Shown piece by piece: positions 27,907 to 35,098 of a DNA stretch of 64,000 bases. The notes beneath the pieces were generated by a model that saw only the letters and a program-made list of their open reading frames with translations, ran no database searches and was not told the origin of the DNA. Location: contig NZ_VIGV01000009.1 of the NCBI RefSeq assembly GCF_007858445.1, positions 1 through 64,000 of the forward strand. The letters are read 5' to 3'. How positions within the stretch are numbered: position 1 is the stretch's first letter; each line of letters opens with the position of its first letter. The position numbers were made by a program, and so were the translations under genes. This DNA comes from Tsukamurella sputi (lineage in GTDB: Bacteria; Actinomycetota; Actinomycetes; Mycobacteriales; Mycobacteriaceae).

Positions 27907-28959
27907 CTAGAGCGCGATCTCGACGTCGCCGACGGGCGCGCTGACGCAGAGCTGGATGTGCTGATCGGGCTCGTCGTTCGTCTCGCCCGTGAGGATGTTG
28001 GTGGTGCAGCCCGACTTGCGGACCGCGGTGCAGGAGAAGCAGATGCCCATGCGGCAGCCGCTCTCGGGGAACAGGCCCGAGGACTCGGCCTGATCGAGGA
28101 TGCTGCGGCCGTCGTTGTCGACCTCGGTGCCGGCCTCGGTGAAGCGGAGGGTGCCGGTCGCCTCGCCCGACGGTGCCGCCACCACCGGCGGGGTGAACTC
28201 CTCCACGCGGAGCTCGACGCCGGCGTCGGAGTACAGCTGTTTCGCGGTCTCGAGCAACGGGGCGGGGCCGCAGGCGAAGCCGATGTCGCCGAGGTCCTCC
28301 AGATGCTCGGGGCCGAGGTGTCGGCCGCCCGCGCGGGTGTAGACGTAGGTCACCGAGATGTTCCGGAAGCGGGCGAGGCGCTCGAGCTCCTCGCGGTACG
28401 GGTTGTCGGCGGAGTCGCGGCAGAAGTGCAGCAGATCGATCGCACCGTCGTGGTTCTCGTCCACGAGCGTGCGCACGATCGAGAGTACGGGTGTGATGCC
28501 GCTACCACCGCTGATGAGGCGGATCCGCTCAGGGCGGTTCCCCGGCGTACCGGGCAGCGTGAAGGTGCCGGCCGCAGGGGTCAGGCCCAGCACGTCGCCG
28601 ACCGCGAGGTTCTCGCGCAGATGCTTGCTGACGTACCCCTCGGCGTCCGCCGTCACGGTGAACTCGAGGTCGCCGCCCTGGTGCTGCGAGCCGGCGGGCG
28701 AGAAGCAGCGGGTCTGACGGACACCGTCGATCACGGTGCTGACCTGGATGAACTGCCCGGCCTCGAAGCCCTCGAACTGGCGCGTGGGGGTCACGGTGAA
28801 GGTCACGGTGCGATCGGTGCGGCGGCTGACCGCGGTGACGCGGCCGCGGATCTCGGTCCACGTGACCATCGGATCGACGAGCTCGAGGTAGCGGTCCACG
28901 GCGTGCGGGGTCAGCACCGCCTCGATGACGGATCCGGCGAATCGAGTGAAGCGACTCAT
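27907..28959 (-). CDS. Flavin/[2Fe-2S] oxidoreductase feeding the desaturase (Rv3230c type)
   Basis: A 350-residue three-domain reductase passing electrons from NAD(P)H through flavin and a [2Fe-2S] cluster to the desaturase. The flavin domain has QTRCFSPAGS, the nucleotide domain LISGGSGITPVLSI and FACGPAPLLE, and the C-terminal plant-type ferredoxin domain has the ESGCRMGICFSC...IQLC cluster (C-x4-C-x2-C, then a distant C) near residues 300-340. The ATG at 28959 (MSRFTRFAG) has GGAG upstream; an ATG at 29007 would run through the operator region and is less likely. It is the first gene of the desaturase operon and is divergent from a TetR gene. Confidence 0.9.
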   Translation of the reverse strand: MSRFTRFAGSVIEAVLTPHAVDRYLELVDPMVTWTEIRGRVTAVSRRTDRTVTFTVTPTRQFEGFEAGQFIQVSTVIDGVRQTRCFSPAGSQHQGGDLEFTVTADAEGYVSKHLRENLAVGDVLGLTPAAGTFTLPGTPGNRPERIRLISGGSGITPVLSIVRTLVDENHDGAIDLLHFCRDSADNPYREELERLARFRNISVTYVYTRAGGRHLGPEHLEDLGDIGFACGPAPLLETAKQLYSDAGVELRVEEFTPPVVAAPSGEATGTLRFTEAGTEVDNDGRSILDQAESSGLFPESGCRMGICFSCTAVRKSGCTTNILTGETNDEPDQHIQLCVSAPVGDVEIAL

Positions 28960-28977
28960 GGCTGTGTTTCTCCGTTC

Positions 28978-28995
28978 AGTGCACGCTTGTACACT
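28978..28995. promoter_or_regulatory. Candidate DesT-like operator
   Basis: AGTGCACGCTTGTACACT is an 18-bp imperfect palindrome of the form AGTG-AC-N5-GT-CACT. It lies 18 bp before the reductase ATG, in the gap shared with the divergent TetR gene. As I recall it, the operator of Pseudomonas DesT, which controls a reductase-desaturase operon, has nearly the same sequence. Repression of the desaturase operon from this site is inference. Confidence 0.6.
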
Positions 28996-29103
28996 CACAG
29001 TATGCACGCAATCAGCAGCCCGCCGTCAAGGACGTGTTCCGTGACCTCGGACACAACCTCGGCGCGGCCCACCCCGAAACGCAGGGGCGATAGACTTGCG
29101 CCC

Positions 29104-29763
29104 ATGCCCAGACCGACTCCGCGCGCCGTCGAACGGCACACCCCGGGGCCGTCGCGGGCGGAGGCCAAGGAGCGCACGCGGCAGACCCTGCTCGACGAGG
29201 CGCTGGCCCTGGCCGGTGAACGCTCGTTCGCGAGCCTGTCGCTCCGCGAGGTCGCCAAGGCGGCCGGCGTGGTGCCCACCGCCTTCTACCGCCACTTCGC
29301 GTCGATGGACGACCTGGGCGTCACCCTCGTCGAAGACGCGATGCGCGTGCTGCGCCGCATGCTCCGCGAGGGCCGGCGCGAGGGCGTCGCGCCCAGCGGC
29401 GCGGAGGCCGTCCGCATCGTCGCCAAGCAGGCCCGCAGCAACGATGCGGAGTTCCAGTTCCTGGTGCGCGAGCGCTACGGCGGCTCCCCTGAGCTGCAAC
29501 GCGCGATCGACGTGGAGCTGCGCCTGTTCGCCAAGGAACTCACCCACGACCTCTCACGCATCCCCCCGCTCTCCGACTGGAGCGTCGAGGATCTGGACAT
29601 GGTGGCCGACCTCTACGTCACGATCATGCTGGGCTTCGTCGCGGAACTCGTGCGCATCGACGCCCGCAACACCCGCGACGAGGACGAGCTCATCGACCGC
29701 ACCACCCGGCAGCTCGCCGTCGTCGCGCTGGGCCTCGCCTCGTACAAGCCCCGCGAGCGATAG
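29104..29763 (+). CDS. TetR-family regulator of the FabR/DesT type
   Basis: A 219-residue repressor. The helix-turn-helix covers about residues 30-65: LSLREVAKAAGVVPTAFYRHF followed by ASMDDLGVTLVEDAM, a combination close to FabR and DesT, which sense the acyl-CoA pool and control unsaturated fatty acid synthesis. The C-terminal domain is helical and ligand-binding. The gene is divergent from the reductase-desaturase operon, with a DesT-like palindrome between them, so its target is probably that operon. The ATG at 29104 is the only well-placed start; an unusually long basic Pro-rich arm (MPRPTPRAVERHTPGPSRAE) precedes the DNA-binding domain. Confidence 0.85.
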   Translation: MPRPTPRAVERHTPGPSRAEAKERTRQTLLDEALALAGERSFASLSLREVAKAAGVVPTAFYRHFASMDDLGVTLVEDAMRVLRRMLREGRREGVAPSGAEAVRIVAKQARSNDAEFQFLVRERYGGSPELQRAIDVELRLFAKELTHDLSRIPPLSDWSVEDLDMVADLYVTIMLGFVAELVRIDARNTRDEDELIDRTTRQLAVVALGLASYKPRER

Positions 29764-29891
29764 TCGCGGCGTACCGCTGCGCTTCGCCGTCTCCCGCGCG
29801 GCACCGATCCCCATCGAACGCCGGCCCCGACGAACGCGCATTTCACCCGGCCGCCACCCGATGATCATCTACTTCGGCTAACTTTCTGACC

Positions 29892-30272
29892 ATGCGCACT
29901 GCAACCCGCCTCGCGGGATCGGTCGTCGTGGCGCTCGGCGTCACCGTCGCGACCGTCTCCCCCGCCTCCGCCGCCCTGCCCACCTGCGCGTTGTCGTCCC
30001 TGCCGGCCCAGGCCACCGACACCGCGAACCTCATCCACCAGGGCGGGCCGTTCCCGTATCCCAAGAACGACGGGGTGGTCTTCCAGAACCGCGAGGGCCT
30101 GCTCCCCGCGCAGGCCTCCGGCTACTACCACGAGTACACGGTGATCACGCCCGGCGCGTCCACCCGCGGCACGCGCCGCATCATCACCGGCGGGACGCCG
30201 CTCACGTCGCCGCCGAACTGGTACTACACCGGCGATCACTACGCCTCCTTCTGCATCGTGACGGGAGCCTGA
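29892..30272 (+). CDS. Secreted guanyl-specific ribonuclease, RNase Sa type
   Basis: A 126-residue secreted RNase that cuts RNA after G. The signal peptide ends SPASA (residues 1-27) and the mature enzyme of about 99 residues matches RNase Sa of Streptomyces closely: GGPFPYPKNDGVVFQNRE, YYHEYTVITPGASTRGTRRI and YYTGDHYASF. By alignment the catalytic residues are Glu81, Arg92, Arg96 and His116 (Glu54, Arg65, Arg69, His85 in RNase Sa), and Cys32-Cys121 would form the conserved disulphide. It is followed after 3 bp by a barstar-like gene that would protect the producer before export. Its role may be nutrient scavenging or attack on neighbours. Confidence 0.93.
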   Translation: MRTATRLAGSVVVALGVTVATVSPASAALPTCALSSLPAQATDTANLIHQGGPFPYPKNDGVVFQNREGLLPAQASGYYHEYTVITPGASTRGTRRIITGGTPLTSPPNWYYTGDHYASFCIVTGA

Positions 30273-30275
30273 TTC

Positions 30276-30563
30276 GTGAAGACGTACACCGTGGACGGCC
30301 GCCGCGTGGCCGATGTCGAGGGCTTCTACGCCGAGCTCGGACGCGCCGTGAACGGCCCCGACGGCTACTTCGGCAGCAACCTCGACGCGCTCGTCGACTG
30401 CCTGCGCGGCGGCTTCGGCACGCCCCAGGACGAGCCCTTCGGCTTCCGCATCACGCACGCCGAAGACGTGCGCAGCGCGCTCGGCGCGAAGTTGTACGCC
30501 GAGGTGGTCGACGTCTTCTCCACCGCGGGCGTCCCGCTCACCACCTCGCCGTCCCCCGCGTAG
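30276..30563 (+). CDS. Barstar-family ribonuclease inhibitor
   Basis: A 95-residue cytosolic protein starting with GTG, 3 bp after the RNase stop. The segment GYFGSNLDALVDCLRGGF carries the barstar signature, including the acidic residues of the inhibitory helix (LDALVDCL) that plug the active site of guanyl RNases. The first strand, MKTYTVDGRRVADVEGFYAELG, also fits the fold. Tight coupling to the RNase gene supports a cognate enzyme-inhibitor pair. The last residues (TTSPSPA) are a short loose tail. Confidence 0.9.
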   Translation: MKTYTVDGRRVADVEGFYAELGRAVNGPDGYFGSNLDALVDCLRGGFGTPQDEPFGFRITHAEDVRSALGAKLYAEVVDVFSTAGVPLTTSPSPA

Positions 30564-30639
30564 CGACGGCACGGGCTTGGCGCGCCGGGTATCCGGCGAA
30601 GCGCCCGCGGCCTCGTCGACGGTGCGCAACGATCGACGG

Positions 30640-32085
30640 ATGACCTCCCCGCAGACTCGCAGTGAGCACGACCTGCTCGGCGACATCGATGTCCCGGCCG
30701 ACGCCTACTACGGCGCGCACACCGCCCGCGCCCTGCTGAACTTCCCGATCACGGGCGTGCCGATCGCGATCCACACCCACCTGGTCAACGCGCTGGCCGC
30801 GGTGAAACAGGCAGCGGCGTCGGCGAACCGGCAGCTCGGGCTGCTCGACGAGGAGCGCTCGACGGCGATCGTCGCGGCCTGCGAGCGGATCCGCGGAGGA
30901 GGCCTGCACGAGTGGTTCGTCGTGGACACCATCGCCGGCGGCGCCGGCACCTCGACGAACATGAACGCCAACGAGGTCATCGCCAACGCGGCGCTCGAGC
31001 ACCTCGGCCGACCCAAGGGCGACTACGCCGCGCTGCATCCGCTCGACGATGTGAACCTGGGCCAGAGCACGAACGACGTCTACCCCACCGCGATCAAGAT
31101 CGCCCTCATCACCCAGCTCGCGGAGCTCGCCGAGGCCCTCACGGAGCTGCGCGGCACCTTCGCCGCGAAGTCCGAGGAGTTCGCTGGCATCCTCAAGATG
31201 GGCCGCACCCAGCTGCAGGACGCGGTGCCGATGACGCTCGGGCAGGAGTTCGGCGCCTTCGCCACGACGCTCGGCGAGGACATCGTCCGACTGCAGGAGG
31301 CCACGCGCCTGCTGCACGAGCTCAACATCGGCGGCACCGCGATCGGGACGGCCCTCAACGCCCATCCCGGATACCGGCACAAGGTGATCGAGAAGCTGCG
31401 CGAGGTCACGGGCATCCACGAACTGGTCGGCGCGACGGACCTCATCGAGGCCACCGCCGACGTCGGGGTCTTCGTCCAGCTCTCCGGCGTGCTCAAGCGG
31501 ATCGCCGTGAAGCTGTCGAAGACCTGCAACGACCTGCGGCTGCTGTCGTCGGGCCCGCGCGCCGGACTCGCGGAGATCCACCTCCCCGCGGTGCAGGCGG
31601 GATCGTCGATCATGCCGGGCAAGGTCAACCCCGTCATCCCCGAAGTGGTGAACCAGATCGCCTACGAGGTGATCGGCCATGACGTCACCATCACCATGGC
31701 CGCCGAGGGCGGCCAGTTGCAGCTCAACGCCTTCGAGCCGATTATCGCGCGCTCGCTGGTCGAGTCCATCACGCACCTCACCCGCGGGGCCCGCGCACTC
31801 GGCGAACGCTGCGTCACGGGAATCACCGCGAACCGGGACCGCTTGGAGCAGATGGTCTCCGAGTCCATCGGCGTGGTCACGGCATTGAGCCCGACTATCG
31901 GCTACGCGGCCGCGACCTCCGTCGCCGCGGAGGCGCTGGAGTCCGGACGCGGGGTCGTCGAGATCGTCCGCGAGCGCGGGCTTCTCGACGAGGACGTGCT
32001 CGCCTCCCTGCTCAGCCCCGAATACCTCACCGGCCACCCGCCCCACGCCCTCAAGCCCGGGCCCGACGACACTCCGGCCGGCTGA
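30640..32085 (+). CDS. aspA: Aspartate ammonia-lyase
   Basis: A 481-residue cytosolic enzyme of the fumarase/aspartase superfamily that deaminates L-aspartate to fumarate. The catalytic flexible loop GSSIMPGKVNP is near residue 322, and TSTNMNANEV and LGQSTNDVYPT give the other two conserved regions. The start region DLLGDIDVPADAYYGAHT and the segment VIGHDVTITMAAEGGQLQLN favour aspartase over class II fumarase. The ATG at 30640 (MTSPQTRSEHDLL) was chosen over an upstream ATG at 30577 that adds only a non-conserved basic stretch. No partner transporter is adjacent. Confidence 0.87.
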   Translation: MTSPQTRSEHDLLGDIDVPADAYYGAHTARALLNFPITGVPIAIHTHLVNALAAVKQAAASANRQLGLLDEERSTAIVAACERIRGGGLHEWFVVDTIAGGAGTSTNMNANEVIANAALEHLGRPKGDYAALHPLDDVNLGQSTNDVYPTAIKIALITQLAELAEALTELRGTFAAKSEEFAGILKMGRTQLQDAVPMTLGQEFGAFATTLGEDIVRLQEATRLLHELNIGGTAIGTALNAHPGYRHKVIEKLREVTGIHELVGATDLIEATADVGVFVQLSGVLKRIAVKLSKTCNDLRLLSSGPRAGLAEIHLPAVQAGSSIMPGKVNPVIPEVVNQIAYEVIGHDVTITMAAEGGQLQLNAFEPIIARSLVESITHLTRGARALGERCVTGITANRDRLEQMVSESIGVVTALSPTIGYAAATSVAAEALESGRGVVEIVRERGLLDEDVLASLLSPEYLTGHPPHALKPGPDDTPAG

Positions 32086-32095
32086 ACCGCACGCG

Positions 32096-32287
32096 CTACC
32101 GGACGTAGGTGCCGCTGCACGAGACCCCCGTCGTGGTGCTGTAGCCCCATCCCCGGGTGACGACGGTGTCGGCGGTGCGGCGAACGATGCCGCTGCCCGC
32201 GGCGATGTCGGCGAACCGGCCGTCGGCGCTCCGGAGCGTTCCCCCGGCGCCGGTCTGCAGGTTCCGCCGGGTCAACGTGCTGTGGTG
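32096..32287 (-). pseudogene. Possible remnant of a secreted-protein gene
   Basis: A 63-codon open stretch ends in TAG at 32096 and translates to a protein-like tail, including RSADGRFADIAAGSGIVR, DTVVTRGWGYSTTTGVS and CSGTYVR. The final part faintly resembles C-terminal segments of secreted serine peptidases. It lacks an ATG or GTG start, and the in-frame upstream stop is the stop codon of the 72-residue gene, so it cannot be an intact gene. It may be a decayed gene end or chance. Confidence 0.2.
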
Positions 32288-32506
32288 TCATCCGTTCTGC
32301 GATCGATCTCCCTGTCGGCCACCGTGGTTCGCGAGTACGGCCCCCACGATGACGGCCAGGACGTAGACGCTGAGATGCACGGCGAATCCGCCGGGCATCC
32401 ATCGCAGCAGCCCGGCGTTGTCATGGTCCACCAGGATGCGAATCGCACCCTGGCCTCCGAGGACGACCAGGGCCACTCCCAGGACGAGGACGATTCCGTT
32501 GCGCAT
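32288..32506 (-). CDS. Small two-TM membrane protein
   Basis: A 72-residue protein starting MRNGIVLVLGVALVVLGGQG, with one TM helix at about 3-22 and another at about 45-62 (VHLSVYVLAVIVGAVLANHG). The short loop contains AIRILVDHDN; the C-terminus is polar (GGRQGDRSQNG). AAAGGGG precedes the ATG at 32506; an ATG 69 bases upstream would place the start inside the operator palindrome. It is divergent from a TetR gene with the palindrome between, so it is probably the regulator's target. No family is recognised. Confidence 0.65.
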   Translation of the reverse strand: MRNGIVLVLGVALVVLGGQGAIRILVDHDNAGLLRWMPGGFAVHLSVYVLAVIVGAVLANHGGRQGDRSQNG

Positions 32507-32527
32507 CAGCACCCCTTTCGGCGAATC

Positions 32528-32551
32528 GTTATGATTCGATCGAACCATAAC
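32528..32551. promoter_or_regulatory. TetR operator, 24-bp near-perfect palindrome
   Basis: GTTATGATTCGATCGAACCATAAC reads the same on both strands except at two symmetric positions. It lies between the 72-residue gene and the TetR gene, is AT-rich against the background, and is the right length for a TetR dimer pair. It probably represses both genes. Confidence 0.8.
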
Positions 32552-32557
32552 ATCGTT

Positions 32558-32575
32558 GTGGTGCGACTGCACCAC
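32558..32575. promoter_or_regulatory. Second inverted repeat upstream of the TetR gene
   Basis: GTGGTGC and its complement GCACCAC flank a 4-base centre, with weaker matching beyond. It lies 6 bp right of the larger palindrome and 24 bp before the TetR start, and could be a second binding site or a short hairpin in the leader. Confidence 0.4.
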
Positions 32576-32598
32576 GAACGGCTGAGGAGATGCGACGG

Positions 32599-33201
32599 AT
32601 GCCCCGACAGGTGGACCACGACGAACGGCGGCGCCGGATCGCCGAAGCGGTGTGGCGGCTGGCGCGGCGCGGCGGGCTGGAGCAGGTCACGCTCCGACAG
32701 GTGGCGGCCGAGGCGGACGTCTCGCCCCGACTCCTGCAGTACTACTTCGGGACCCGCGATCAGGTCCTGCTCGGTGCACTGGAGATCCTGAACGCGGACG
32801 CCGAGGCGCGCGCGAAGGAACGCATGACCGAGCTGGGCGACGCGCCGATGATCCGCGCGGTCGTGCGCGGGGTCCTGCTGGAGCTGCTGCCCCTGGACCA
32901 GGAGCGTCGCGAACGGCACATCGTCTACTCGGCGTACTTCGTCCGGTTCCTCACCGAGCCCGCCCTCGCGTCGGTCGCCGGTGCCGCCACGTCCGGAATC
33001 GCCGATCTCGTGGCCGATCTGATCGCGCACGCTCAGGCGAGCGGCGACGCACCACCGGGCATCGAGCCCGCCCCCGAGGCGGCGTTCCTCACGGCCGGAG
33101 CCGAAGGCCTGCAGACGCAGATGCTGCTCGGCCACCTGTCGGGCGACGAGGCCCTCGCGATCATCGACCGCCAACTCGATCGGGTCTTCGCGGAGTCGTG
33201 A
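32599..33201 (+). CDS. TetR-family transcriptional regulator
   Basis: A 200-residue repressor with an N-terminal helix-turn-helix (VTLRQVAAEADVSPRLLQYYF, about residues 27-47) preceded by a basic helix RRRRIAEAVWRLARR. The ligand domain is Ala/Leu-rich, with no recognised effector. ATG 32599 was chosen over 32590 because GAGGAG lies 9 bases before it; the earlier ATG abuts that site. It is divergent from the small membrane protein and likely binds the palindrome at 32528-32551. Confidence 0.85.
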   Translation: MPRQVDHDERRRRIAEAVWRLARRGGLEQVTLRQVAAEADVSPRLLQYYFGTRDQVLLGALEILNADAEARAKERMTELGDAPMIRAVVRGVLLELLPLDQERRERHIVYSAYFVRFLTEPALASVAGAATSGIADLVADLIAHAQASGDAPPGIEPAPEAAFLTAGAEGLQTQMLLGHLSGDEALAIIDRQLDRVFAES

Positions 33202-33220
33202 GGACGGGCCGGCCCGGGGC

Positions 33221-33889
33221 TCAGTCCAGCCCGTTCTCCAACGCGTAGCGCGCCAGCTCGACCCGGTTGCCCAGCTGGAGCTTGCGCAGCGTGGCCTGCA
33301 CGTGGTTCTCGACGGTGCGGTGGCTCAGGTGCAGCCGGGTGGCTATCTGCTTGGCGGACAGGCCCTTCGCCACCAACCGCAGCACCTCGGTCTCGCGGGC
33401 GGTGAGGGCCGGACCGGCGGGCTCGGGCGCCGAGGCCATGCGCCGGAACTCGCCGAGTACCAGGCCGGCGAGACCGGGCGTGAAGACGGGCTGACCGGCG
33501 GCCGTGGCGTGCACGGCGGCCACCAGCTCCTCGGCGGAGGCACTCTTGACCAGGTAACCGCAGGCGCCGGCCTTGACGGCCTCGACCACATCGTCCCGCT
33601 CGTCGGAGGCGGAGAGGATCAGCACCTGCGCCTTCGGCGCCGCCTGCAGCACCAGCGCAGTGCCGGCGGCGCCGTCACCGTCGGGCAGCGACATGTCCAT
33701 GAGAACCACCGAGGGCTGCACCGCGCCGGCGATCCGCCCCGCGGCGCCCACCGAATCGGCCGTCCCCGCGACGACGAAGCCGCGCGCCTCGAGGTCGCGG
33801 GCCACGGCCTCGCGCCACATCGGGTGGTCGTCCACCACCAGCACGGAGATTCCCGCCTGGTCTACGTTCGCGGTATCCACAGTTCCCAT
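33221..33889 (-). CDS. NarL/LuxR-family response regulator (MacR-like)
   Basis: A 222-residue response regulator. The receiver domain has the acidic pair Asp20-Asp21 (VLVVDDHPMW), the phosphoacceptor Asp65 (VVLMDMSLPDGDG) and the conserved Lys in GYLVKSAS. The C-terminal LuxR-type helix-turn-helix reads LTARETEVLRLVAKGLSAKQ and LHLSHRTVENHV. Its start lies inside the 3' end of the kinase gene (28-bp overlap), so both partners are made together. It is convergent with the TetR gene. Targets are unknown; the divergent UPF0104 gene is an obvious candidate. Confidence 0.9.
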   Translation of the reverse strand: MGTVDTANVDQAGISVLVVDDHPMWREAVARDLEARGFVVAGTADSVGAAGRIAGAVQPSVVLMDMSLPDGDGAAGTALVLQAAPKAQVLILSASDERDDVVEAVKAGACGYLVKSASAEELVAAVHATAAGQPVFTPGLAGLVLGEFRRMASAPEPAGPALTARETEVLRLVAKGLSAKQIATRLHLSHRTVENHVQATLRKLQLGNRVELARYALENGLD

Positions 33890-35064
33890 TCCACCCCTTC
33901 TCCCACGTCGGTGGTCAGGTCGGCGCGGCCGCCGAGCTCACGCATCCGCCCGACGATCGACTCCGACACCCCCAGTCTGCCCTCCGCGCGCGCGGCGTCG
34001 AGGCGTCCCGGGGCGATTCCCGCGCCGTCGTCGCGCACGGTGACCAGCACGGCATCGCCGACGTCCTCGAGCAGCAGGAACGATCGCGCGCCCGGGCCGG
34101 CGTGCCGCTCGGTGTTGTCCAACGCATTGCGCACCGCGGCGGCCACCTCCGCCGCGGCGGCCGCCGGCAGGACCACGGGCCCGCCGGGCTCGGCGAGACT
34201 CACGGTCGCGGAGACGAGGGGACGCAGCAGATCGCGCAGGTCGACGGTGCCCCCCTCCTCCGGCACGGTGCCGCCCGACGGCGTCTCCGCGATGAGCCGG
34301 CGCAGCGCCCGCTCCTGCTGCGCGGCCAGGTCCCCCAGCGCGCCCAGCTCCGTGCCGGGCCCGCCCAGGTCGGCGCACCGTCGGGCGAGGAAGGCGAGGG
34401 CCTGCAGCACCCCGTCGTGCACCTCGCGGGCCAGGCGCTCCCGGGCGCGGGCCTCGGCGGCGACCCGTTCGGCCTCGCGGAGCTGCTCCTGCGAGCGGAT
34501 CGCGACCCGGGCGGCCACGCCGAGTCCCAGCCCGACGGCCATGAACACCGGGTAGTTGGCGTCGCGGAGCACCGTCTCAGGGAAGGTACCGCGGTAGATC
34601 GCGTTGATGACGGCGATCGCGATGCCGCCGATCACTCCGGCGACGGGGCCCCCGAGGATCGCGGCCGAGACCACGGGGTTGGTGAGCCACAGCGTGGTCG
34701 GCAGGGTCTGGTTGTGCGCGGTGAACTCGGGCGAGGCGACCCAGACGGTGCCCAGCGCCAGCACGGCGGCAGCCGCGAACTCGCCGACGACGAACCACCG
34801 GTTGCGGCCGAAGCCGCGCGCGTAGCCGAGGCCCGCGATCAGGCTCACCGCCACCACGGCGCCGATCATCACCCAGCTCCAGCCGATCCGCTGGTACCGG
34901 TCGGCCTCGTCGATCTGCCGGCCCACCGCGTACACGACGGACAGCGCGCGGAACCACTGGGCGCCGCGCCACAGCGGTGCGCGCGGGTCGTCGTCGGAGG
35001 CGCGGACGGCCACGGCGGCGTCCGACGGTTCGGCGCGCCGCAGCCGGGATGCGAGGCCTTGCAT
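33862..35064 (-). CDS. MacS-like sensor histidine kinase
   Basis: A 400-residue membrane kinase of the HisKA_3 class. The N-terminal half has about six TM helices between residues 35 and 185 with little extracytoplasmic sequence, typical of intramembrane-sensing kinases. The phosphoacceptor His is in LAREVHDGVLQALAFL near residue 214. The ATPase domain has NALDNTERHAG (N box) and VRDDGAGIAPGRLD (G1 box). The start at ATG 35064 (MQGLASRLRRAEPSD) follows a weak GAGAA site and lies 34 bp from the divergent UPF0104 gene. It pairs with the overlapping response regulator. A MacS-type signal, cell-envelope stress, is inference. Confidence 0.85.
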   Translation of the reverse strand: MQGLASRLRRAEPSDAAVAVRASDDDPRAPLWRGAQWFRALSVVYAVGRQIDEADRYQRIGWSWVMIGAVVAVSLIAGLGYARGFGRNRWFVVGEFAAAAVLALGTVWVASPEFTAHNQTLPTTLWLTNPVVSAAILGGPVAGVIGGIAIAVINAIYRGTFPETVLRDANYPVFMAVGLGLGVAARVAIRSQEQLREAERVAAEARARERLAREVHDGVLQALAFLARRCADLGGPGTELGALGDLAAQQERALRRLIAETPSGGTVPEEGGTVDLRDLLRPLVSATVSLAEPGGPVVLPAAAAAEVAAAVRNALDNTERHAGPGARSFLLLEDVGDAVLVTVRDDGAGIAPGRLDAARAEGRLGVSESIVGRMRELGGRADLTTDVGEGVEWELWIPRT

Positions 35065-35098
35065 GTTCTCAACGTAACCGCTGAGTAGGCTGGCGCCG

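Noticed and set aside
30640-32085. Class II fumarase instead of aspartase
   Set aside because: The GSSxMPxKxNP loop is shared, but the N-terminal and post-loop segments match aspartase better. Fumarase remains a minor alternative.
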